Origin: Takakia lepidozioides
Lineage: Eukaryota; Streptophyta; Takakiopsida; Takakiales; Takakiaceae
Assembly (NCBI GenBank): GCA_030704615.1
Contig: CM060733.1
Location: 22,568,001-22,632,000, forward strand
Length of the DNA stretch: 64,000 nt
Direction of reading: 5' to 3'
Below the pieces are notes generated by a model. It saw only the letters and a list, made by a program, of their open reading frames with translations. It was not told the DNA's origin and did no database searches. Position numbers and translations under genes: made by a program. Positions 56,260 to 64,000 of this stretch are shown here, piece after piece (within the stretch, counting starts at the first letter, position 1; every line of letters starts with the position of its first letter).

Positions 56260-56344
56260 GTTACTTTGCGGCTCATGGGTGAGCCATGCCCGCTCATGAG
56301 CTCATGAACTCATGGCTCATGAGCTCATGGAATAGCAACCCCCC
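56260..56344. repeat. Terminal region of element D
   Basis: GCGGCTCATGGGTGAGCC, several GCTCATGAGCTCATG units and GGAATAGCAACCCCCC. Third example of the shared element end. Confidence 0.6.
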
Positions 56345-56560
56345 GTCGAACTCGTACACCTGCCTGCAGCACTTCAGCCAATCCAGTGCCGATCCCGCCA
56401 AACAAGTCCAGAAGGCATATGCCTTCATCCGGGCACTGCCACACAAGAGGTTGTGGTGTCCAATGGCGACAACTGAGGGTGGTTCCTGGTGCAATCACCG
56501 CACTCTCCTCCTCTCCTGACGGTACAAAGGCCTCTACCCAGGCTTGTTGCACACGTCTAT
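56345..56560 (-). pseudogene. Cytosine-5 DNA methyltransferase N-terminal part in E3b
   Basis: Follows the protease. AWVEAFVPSGEEESAVIAPG, then GICLLDLFGGIGTGLAEVLQ and AGVRVRR, the SAM-binding motif I of C5-cytosine methyltransferases (LFGGIGTGL at about 56385-56412). It then hits the GGGGGGTTGCTATTCC end of element D, so the catalytic Pro-Cys motif is lost. C5-methyltransferases carried by LTR retroelements have been reported in some eukaryotes; here it probably let the element mark its own DNA. Upstream a stop (near 56570) and frameshifts separate it from the protease frame. Confidence 0.85.
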
Positions 56561-59373
56561 TAGCAGCCTACTGTAAATCCTTGCTCGTACCCCACAATGG
56601 AGTGTGAGCAACCATGGCAGACAACTCCGCCATACCATGCATGTCATCCTGCTCTGCTGGAGGTGACACATCCTCTGCATGGGCATTGCCCTCCAGCAAC
56701 TCTCCAGGCCAACTAACTGCAGCTGTGAAGGCTACTAGTGTAGGCATCTTGCCCCGCTGGGCAGCAGCAACACCCCCAATGAATGTCACAGGGAGCTGTA
56801 CACGACGACCATCCCCTGACTGCCATCCAGGCCTGTAGGATGCTGACTCCTCCCAAAAATCCAGGGTGAAGCCCATGGGATACAACACTACCCCACCAAC
56901 GATGACATCGTAAGAGACACGCGTCTGTCACAATGGCCTTGGCGCGCATCACTGAGCCATCTATAGGATGATCCGGCTGTAGTCTAATGGCCAACTCACG
57001 CCGTGTCATGCCCCGAGCCTGCTCTGATCCTCCTAGAGATGTATGTATCTGGAAGGGACAAGGCTTCATATCCGCCTCCATGAGGCCCAAACCTGCAATA
57101 GCGGCTCTGCCCAACATCAGTGGTTGAGCTCCCAAGTCCAACAAGACCCGCAGTGCCCGGTACCTCTTGCCTGCCGGTCCACTCAAAGAGAAAATGTCAT
57201 CCTGGTTGTCTAACAAGTCAACTCCAGGTGTCACCATGGCGCGCTCAAAGGCTGGCCTAACTGGCAGCTCCATCAACCTGGCAGCTGCAGCTTGTCATGG
57301 CGCAGCCGTGGCAGTCTTGACCCTCAAATCCGAGGATCCCTCTGCCACTACACCTTCCACTAACTCCGCAGAAGGTGAAGTAACCTCCCCACTCTCGTAG
57401 AGTGTTGCCGCTAGTCTGAATACTGCAGCTGGTCTTACCCCCGGCGTCGCAATCATGGTTGCCAAGAACAGTGGGGCTTGACACACAGAGGTGGCCGCCC
57501 CCAACAACACACTGACTGCACTAGCCTTGGCAGCAGGTGTCAGTGCTGCACATGTAGCTCTTCCCAATGGCACAATAACGGCCTCTGCTTTGGTATCCGT
57601 CGGGCGAGAACTAGGTGTCATGGATGTTGTCGACCCTATCTCCGCCAAGATGAATGATTGAGGCAACCTAGCCTGACGGCTTGCCTCCCCACGCTGTGGA
57701 TCCAACTCCACCTCTGCACCTCGTGGCTCAGGAACTCGTGTTGCTCCTCGAGTGACGGCTGCAACAGACTCCACTTGCACTAGTGGTAGTGCTGCCCCAC
57801 ACATAAATCCCATGCCTCTCATGTCTCCTCCGTCAGGATGACGCTGCTGAGGAGGAACAAGAGGTGGACCCTCAGGTCTTGGAGCTGGTACCACCTGAGC
57901 TGTGGCCATGGCAGCAAGCCTTTGCTTTAGCTGCTGAAGCCGGTTGGCCATGCCTTGGTCAACGTCTTGACCTCCACGTCCTTGGCCATACTGTGCTTGC
58001 CCTCATCCTACACCTCGTGCTTGACCACCTTGCCCTCGGTCACCATTGTTCCCTTGGAACTGGCCTCGCCGCAACTCAGGGTGCAAGTCATAACATTGTG
58101 CATCTCCATGCCCATACTTGCTACAATGCCCACACTGCAACTGTGCAGGCTGTGTTTGTGTCGGCCCTTTGCCACTCTCTGGGCAATCTTTCTTGACATG
58201 GGGTCCTCCACATGTCCAACATACAACCCCTAGTTGCTGTTGGCCTGCAAAAGATGCTACTGGCCTCTACACCTGAGGTCCCCTGTAAGCTCCATGGAAT
58301 TTGGGTTGGGCAACCTTGCCCCCCTGACCACGCTGTTGGGCAGTCCCTTGTGCTTGTTGGCTGGCACCTGTGCCTCATGCAGGCATGTCCTTGCCAAATC
58401 CAATGGTAACAACTCGCTTCTCCACCATGTTGAGCTCAATCCGCTCAGCCAGCAGAAACACATCTGCTAATGTGGTTGGGCCGCTTGTAACAGGTGCATC
58501 CCGCACCCTTCTCCTGAGCTCCTTGTCCAAAATTCCATACCAGAACTGGATTGCCTGAGCTTCAATAACCCCTTGGGTAACACTTATCAAGCACCTCATA
58601 CGAGTGTAGGCCTCTCGCAAGCTCTCACTGGATTTACGTTGGAAGTCTTGCAAACTTCGCAGCTTCTCTGTCCGTACGCCTTGGTAGTTCCTCCGCAACT
58701 CCTGGAAGAACTCCACCACGGGGTTGAATCTAGGTACATGTGTTGTAGTTGTGGCAGGAGGAGTAGTAGCACCTTTTGAACTGGTACCACCTGCAGAAGT
58801 ACCGGCACTACTTGTTCCACTACTAGTGATGGCAGTGGGAGATATTGGTGCTGATGCAGCTACTGGTCGCGTCGTGCCTCGAGTAATGGAGACGTAGTCA
58901 GGTGACCAATACATCATCCACTCCTCAATCTCTGCTTCATGTCCTCGCCTAAACTTGTGGTAATCGTCCATAGGCGGGCCTTCCAAATGCTGGAACAATC
59001 CCTTCCACGCCATGAATGGGGTGAACAGTTGTGGATTGCGCATCTGTTGCAAATCACACCAGCTGTCAAACTCCTGGCTAAAGTCATCCAGCTCAATTAT
59101 GCCCACAGCTCCAGAGTACCTACGAGGCCCCTTGGTAGCTCCATACATCTCCTCCATGTCGTCCCACAACAATGACGAATGAAACTACACACATGTTGAT
59201 GAAGCCTTCGAGTCTGTGTCAGACTTTGCACTAGTTGAGGGTGGAGGTGAAGGTGGTCTGAACCGAACACCTTGTCTTGTGAACCCACTCTCACTGCTAC
59301 TGCCTGTAGCCGTACTCCCCTCAAAACCCTTGGGTAACTTCGTGATGACACTCACAACCCGCACCTCCCCCAC
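56560..59373 (-). pseudogene. gag: E3b gag and protease (broken)
   Basis: Gag begins near 59373 (FTRQGVRFRPPSP; no ATG seen) with a stop at 59185. Then LLWDDMEEMYGATKGPRRYS, FDSWCDLQQMRNPQLFTPFM, PRFNPVVEFFQELRRNYQG and LREAYTRMRCLISVTQG. It stops at 58375 and continues in other frames with zinc knuckles CWTCGGPHVKKDCPE and CGHCSKYGHGDAQC (about 58230-58110). Frame 57951-57295 is Ala/Thr-rich and ends at a stop after KTATAAP. Protease at 57276-56950: LRVLLDLGAQPLMLG, where the catalytic Asp-Ser-Gly is Asp-Leu-Gly. The protease tail YDVIVGGVVLYPMGFTLDFW (about 56905-56845) is in a further frame. Non-functional as read. Confidence 0.88.
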
Positions 59374-59399
59374 GTGATACTATAAGGCTCTAGTACTAA

Positions 59400-59546
59400 T
59401 TCTAATAGTGACACGGGTGAGCACCTGTTGCGGATTAAAGGTCATATCCCAGTGGCTAAGGGCACCTGCACCTGCATCCACTGCAAGAACTCCTATGGTT
59501 GGCTGGTCATCAACCCAGCCTCACCATAGAAGAAACACTGGTGGTC
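59400..59546 (-). repeat. E3b leader segment, duplicated at 61340-61500
   Basis: GCACCTGCACCTGCATCCAC, CTCCTATGGTTGGCTGGTC and AGAAGAAACACTGGTGGTC are repeated at 61345-61440 upstream of E3a. It marks the untranslated leader of the family. Confidence 0.75.
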
Positions 59547-61240
59547 TTGCTCCCCACGCCGTGGATCCAATTCCACCTCTGCACCTCGTGGCTCAGGAAC
59601 TCGTGCTGCTCCTCGAGTCACGGCTTGCAGCAGACTCCACCTGCACTAGTGGTAGTGCTGCTCCGCACATGAATCCCATGCCTCCCATATCTCCTCCCTT
59701 AGGACCAGGAGGTGGACCATCCCGCCTGGGAGCCGGTACCACCTGAGCTGTAGCCATGGCAGCGAGCCTCTGCTCTAGCTGCTAAAGCCGGTTGGCCATG
59801 TCTTGGTCAACACCCTGACCTCCGCATCCTTGGCCATGTTGAGCTTGCCCTTGGCCTGCACCTCGTGCCCGACCACCTCGTCCTCTCTGGGCTGGTCCAC
59901 CTTGCCCCCGGCCACCATTGTTCCCTTGGAACTGGCCTGGGCGCAACTCAGGGTGCAAGTTATAAAACTGGGCATCTCCATGCCCATACTTGCCACAATG
60001 CCCACACTGCAACTGTGCAGGCTGTGCTTGTGCCGGCCTTCTGCCACTCTCTGGGCAATCTCTCTTGACATGGGGTCCTCCACATGTCCAACATATCACC
60101 CCTGGTTGGTGTTGGCCTGCAAAAGATGCCACGGGCCTCTGCACCTGAGGTCCCCTGTAAGCTCCATGGAACTTGGGTTGGGCAACCTTGCCCCCCTGAC
60201 CATGTTGTTGGGCAGTCCCTTGTACCTGTTGGCTGGCAGCTGCACCTCGTGCAGGCATGTCCTTGTCAAATCCAATGGTAACAACTCGCTCCTCCACCAT
60301 GTTGAGCTCAATCCGCTCAGCCAGCAGAAACACATCTGCTAATGTGGGTTGGGCTGCTTGTAACAGGGTTGCATCCCGCACCCTTCTCTTGAGCTCCTTG
60401 TCCAAAATTCCATACCAGAACTGGACTGCCTGAGCTTCAGTAACCCCTTGGGTCACACTTATCAAGCGTCTCATACGAGTGTAGGCCTCTCGCAAGCTCT
60501 CACTGGATTTGCGCTGGAAGTCTTACAAACTTCGCAGTTTCTCTGTCCGTACACCTTGGTAGTTCCTCCGCAACTCCTGGAAGAACTCCACCACCGGGTT
60601 GAATCTAGGCACATGTGTTGTAATTGTGGTAGGAGGAGTAGTAGCACCTTTTGAACTGGTACCACCTGCAGAAGTGCCGGCACTACTTGTTCCAAAACTA
60701 GTGCTTGTAGTTGGAGATGTTTGTGTAGCTGCTGGTGTCACCGCTGCCCTTGTGCCTCTAGTGATTGAGACATAGTTAGGTGACCAATACTCTCGCCACT
60801 CCTCAATCTCCACCGCATGTCCCCGCCTAAATTCATGGTAATCATCCATGGGCGGCCCCTCAAGGTGCTGGAATAGCCCCTTCCACGCCATAAAGGGCAT
60901 AAACAGTTGTGGATTGCGCATTTGCTGCAAATCACACCAACTGTCAAACTCTTGTATAAAGTCATCAAGCTCGATGGTGCCCACAGCTCTAGAGTACCTA
61001 CGTGGCCCCTTGGTAGCTCCATACATCTCCTCCATCGTGTCCCACAACAATGGCATGGAAATGACTTGCACCCTCGGCGAGAATCCTCCTGACTCCGAGT
61101 CTGAACCTTCCTCAGAAGACACTGAAGGTGAAAGTGGCCTAAACCGCACACCTTGTCTTGTGTACCCACTAGTATCGCTGGTGCTTGTACCAGCACTCCC
61201 CTCAGCAGCTGGTGGCACCTCCGTGATGAAAACTCACAAC
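59547..61240 (-). pseudogene. gag: E3a gag, second copy of the same element family
   Basis: GYTRQGVRFRPLSPSVSS (about 61170), LLWDTMEEMYGATKGPRRYS, SWCDLQQMRNPQLFMPFMAW, an S/T-rich linker, VVEFFQELRRNYQGVRTEKL, a stop at 60523 where E3b has Gln, then LREAYTRMRRLISVTQG, LADVFLLAERIELNMVEE, and zinc knuckles CWTCGGPHVKRDCPE and CGHCGKYGHG. A Gly/Arg/Gln-rich stretch ends with a stop near 59782, after which frames are broken until the junction with the E3b leader at about 59547. Protease and methyltransferase are missing. About 85-90 percent alike to E3b by eye. No ATG start; an extra base near 61230 shifts the N-terminus. Confidence 0.88.
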
Positions 61241-61720
61241 CCAACCGGTTGTCAACCTGTCTCTAATCCCCACTTTCTACAAGGTAACCGGGTAAAGAAC
61301 CTGTTGCGGCTACTGGTTCAAGCAGGAATAATAGGTTTCTAATGTAGACCTGTACCTGCACCTGCATCCACCGCAAGCACTCCTATGGTCTGCTGGTCAT
61401 CAACCCAGCCTCGCCATAGAAGAAACACTGGTGGTCTTGCTGGTCATCACTCCAGCCTCACCACCGACAGCATACTCTAGGATTGGCCGGTGATCTAATC
61501 CGGACCAACCTCCTATGAAAACAAGCGCCCACACAAAGCTAACATGGCGCACAATCAAGCATGCAGGTGTGGAGGGGATCCAAACACAAGAAAATCAAGA
61601 CAGCAACTCCCCCACACCAAAAACACTCCACAGTGTCGCTCCTGCAAGGACACCCCAGCCCAAACCCGGACTGACTCTTGCCTCCACCTACGGAAAGGTT
61701 TTGGCCTACAGAGAGGGTGA
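61241..61720 (-). repeat. E3a leader/LTR-like region
   Basis: Homologous to 33115-33435 in E4. Contains AGCATACTCTAGGATTGGCC and ACATGGCGCACAATCAAGC. Possibly the end of an LTR plus leader; LTR borders could not be set because no second copy flanks the element. Confidence 0.6.
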
Positions 61721-62003
61721 AAGACTATGGAGAAGAGAAACTAAAGCAATTCCTAACCCCAGAATGCTCTCATCCCACCACTCTCCCTCCTGTCTCTATC
61801 CACTCGCTTGTATGGCCGTGGCAAGTATCCTTCAATATCCCTCAATCAATCCTTCAAGAGCTCTTCAACATTGTCCACCAAAGCTCCTCGAAGGGTCCTC
61901 CAAGGACCCCAAAGATCCTCCAAATACTCCTCCAAGGGCCCTCAAATATCTTCCAAACAATCCTCCAAAGGCCCTTAAATTTCACTAAGTCCTTTCACTG
62001 TTG
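61721..62003. other. No gene recognised
   Basis: CT- and CA-rich sequence with repeated CCTCCAA(A/G) motifs (CTCCAAATACTCCTCCAAGG) near 61910-61975. May belong to an LTR of the E3 family. Confidence 0.4.
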
Positions 62004-62395
62004 ATACCTTAACAGAGGTATAGTCTGAGGTTGCTAGGGTCCCTTATGTTGATGATACCTTTACAGAGGTATAGTCTGAAAATGAGGGTTCTGTTTGGTA
62101 TACTAACAGAGGTATAGTCTGAGCTGATTAGGGTCCACATATGGTGATACCTCAACAGAGGTATAGTAAAAGGGACAAGCTCCTGTTTGGTATACTAACA
62201 GAGGTATAGTCTGAGCTGATTATGGTTCACATATGGTGATACCTCAATAGATGTATAGTAAAATGGACAAGCTCCTGTTTGGTATACTAACAGAGGTATA
62301 GTCTCACATTAGGGTTCACATATGGTGATACCTCAACAGAGGTATAGTCAAAGGGACAAGCTCCTGTTTGGTATACTAACAGAGGTATAGTCTGA
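62004..62395. repeat. Hairpin-forming tandem repeat
   Basis: At least ten copies of TATAC(C/T)NNAACAGAGGTATAG, alternating TGATACCTCAACAGAGGTAT and GGTATACTAACAGAGGTAT, arranged as two interleaved units of about 60-65 bp (CTGAGCTGATTAGGGTTCAC and GGACAAGCTCCTGTTTGG). ATACCTC...GAGGTAT arms pair across a 3-4 base loop. Confidence 0.9.
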
Positions 62396-64000
62396 GCATA
62401 CACTACTAGGGTTTGTAATGAAGAGCTAGAATGCAAGTCCTTGACTTCTATGCTTCTACTCAAGCAAAAATATGGTCTCTAGGTGGTCATAAGAGGCATC
62501 TTCTTGCTCTCTTCCACCCCAATGTGCAACCAAGAGTGGTCCAACTCAACTTGCAAGTCATTGTCCACCAAATCAATCCCCCTTCTAGTCCTTGGGATTT
62601 GATTGCAAACTACCATATCTCCATTGCCGAGCAATCATGCATTTGTCTCCTCATCACTTGACAATTGCTCCAAATCAACACAAATTATCTCAATGTGTAG
62701 GAGCAATGCTTGTCACTTACAATAATGCTCCCAAGCAATCCGCCTTGGATCCCACTCTCATGCCATATGCCTCATTTGGGGTCTTGCACCAATCCATCAT
62801 CCATGTGCTCCCCGTGGTCATTTGAATGCATGTTTCATGACCTCTTGGCCTATGTGTTGCTCTCCTTCATCATAACATGAATCAACACCTCTTCACTTCA
62901 CACACAAATGGATCTCAAAGGCCTTCACCTCTTGCTAGTTCAAGAGCTCATCTTCTCAAACTTGAACTTACAAACTCAAGCGAGCATGCTCCACACATGC
63001 ACCACTTGCTTGGTCAACTATCCACCACAAAGCTCGCACTACCAAGAGCATGAATAGCCAAGTATTGCCTCCCCCTCTTGTCACATTACATAGTTAGGGT
63101 GAAGCTATGCATACATTGAATGATGATTTCCCTTCAAGGATTTCCCACCACATGTTCTCCAAGCCCTTCCAATGGCACCCTAAGCTTGGCTCCACACCAC
63201 CATGATTGGAAGATTTCTTCACATGCTCCATTTCAAAACCTCTTGAGCTTCTTAGGACTCTCCAAGTGCTTGCCCTTGTTGTCTTCAAGCCCAAGCATAT
63301 ATAGCTCCTTGGCTTCTCTTCCACAACATCCACACTTTGAACTTGCTTAACCCTAGCTTGATAGTGAAATGAGCACTAACAAGCCTTTAGTCACTCTCCA
63401 CAAGCCATGGCGCACACCATCGACTCCATAATGCATACAAAGGATTCTCAAACCCTAGAATCCATGCTTCCACACACACAAGACTTCCTCCTTACAATCC
63501 TTGCAAAATCTTGTGACTCAAGAGCTTTCTTCTCAAGCTCTCCAACTCCTTGGTGCATGCAATACTCGAGCACCTTTCCTTGTAACCCCTTGCAAGCTTT
63601 GTGATACAAGAGCTAAATTCTCCTAGCTCTCAACCTCTTTAAAATACAAGTGCAAAACTAATCCTTACACTCAGCACTCACAAGCATAAGGTGATCTTCT
63701 TGTAGTGATAAGAGATGAGAAATGAGAGAAGTAGAAGACAATGAAAGCTCTCAAAGCATGAAGCAATCACATGAAGAACAAGCCCTAGTCCTTCCAAGTG
63801 AAATCCACTCTATCACATAAACTAAGTCAAGCCAATGACACCTTTGCTAAAGGAATCCACCCTACAAAGCCCTCAACACACTCCCTCTCAATACCTAGAG
63901 CTATGGAGGTGAGAGAAGCTCATGGAGGCTCAACTACAAGAAGATGAGCCTCCTCAACACTCACAAGGGGAAAACCTATCTCCATGTCTCAAGTGAGGCT
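62396..64000. other. No gene recognised in the right end
   Basis: AT-rich, with many CTTGCAA, CACACA and CTCTC motifs and only short frames without family resemblance. The uniform CA/CT-rich plus strand is like an LTR or untranslated part of an element, but no paired copy is available. Confidence 0.45.

Larger units (their letters stand above)
55212..56344. mobile_element. Element D: degenerate relative of elements A-C
   Basis: Right end at about 56344: GCTCATGAGCTCATGAACTC ... GGAATAGCAACCCCCC, inserted in the methyltransferase of E3b. Left side is interrupted by the end of element C. Holds the gene remnant at 55212-55400 and array 8. The stretch 56061-56260 has no gene. Confidence 0.55.
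56345..59546 (-). mobile_element. E3b: gag-protease-cytosine methyltransferase element
   Basis: Minus-strand retroelement remnant: leader at 59400-59546, gag, zinc knuckles, protease, then C5-methyltransferase, cut at 56344 by element D. RT and integrase are not in the window. The leader is fused at about 59546 to the gag of E3a through a short CTTGC-like overlap, so the two copies were joined by recombination. Confidence 0.85.

Overview
The window looks like a repeat-filled stretch of a large nuclear genome from the green lineage, most likely a streptophyte (charophyte-type) alga. That assignment is inference. It rests on a broken CONSTANS-like B-box gene at 31.2-31.7 kb, spliceosomal GT-AG introns, Ty3/gypsy LTR elements including a chromodomain type, and a gag-protease element carrying a cytosine-5 DNA methyltransferase. 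I see no intact host gene. Two runs of exactly 500 N (6794-7293 and 52697-53196) are scaffold placeholders.

Layout. 1-3529: minus-strand Ty3/gypsy pol fragment (E0). 3531-14170: minus-strand copy A of an unfamiliar large element whose nine-exon gene encodes a ParB-like domain followed by a permuted (beta-type order) amino-DNA-methyltransferase domain. 14171-16952: no gene recognised. 16958-30326: a complete Ty3/gypsy element (E1) with 1.0-kb LTRs, PBS, PPT and a GCTTC target duplication. 30332-33100: older flank with the CONSTANS-like pseudogene and an unidentified broken reading frame. 33110-34190: fragment of a gag-protease element (E4), cut by the LTR of E2. 34191-41692: E2, a deletion derivative of the E1 family on the minus strand. 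41693-44080: 3' part and LTR of a chromovirus. 44114-52696: copy B of the ParB-methyltransferase element on the plus strand, with a Cys/His-rich gene facing the other way at its left. 53197-56344: two more degenerate elements (C, D) that share the terminal GCTCATG-rich end of copy A. 56345-61720: two minus-strand gag-protease copies (E3b, E3a); E3b continues into a C5-methyltransferase motif I before being cut by element D. 62004-62395: hairpin-forming tandem repeat. 62400-64000: nothing recognised.

The main result is the ParB-methyltransferase element. The two copies share exon borders, so the gene can be read by comparison: N-terminal charged region, ParB-type DGNHR motif, a middle region, a DIPD motif at the motif IV position, then a motif X/I block with DLTCGTG. 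Its large intron and 5' region carry arrays of GGCGCC-centred palindromes that share the half-site GGAAATNCGGCGCC. A ParB-like protein lying with arrays of palindromes suggests, without proving, a protein/site system (parS-like binding or self-methylation). Both copies are pseudogenes as assembled. Many lesions are single-base indels, so assembly error cannot be excluded.
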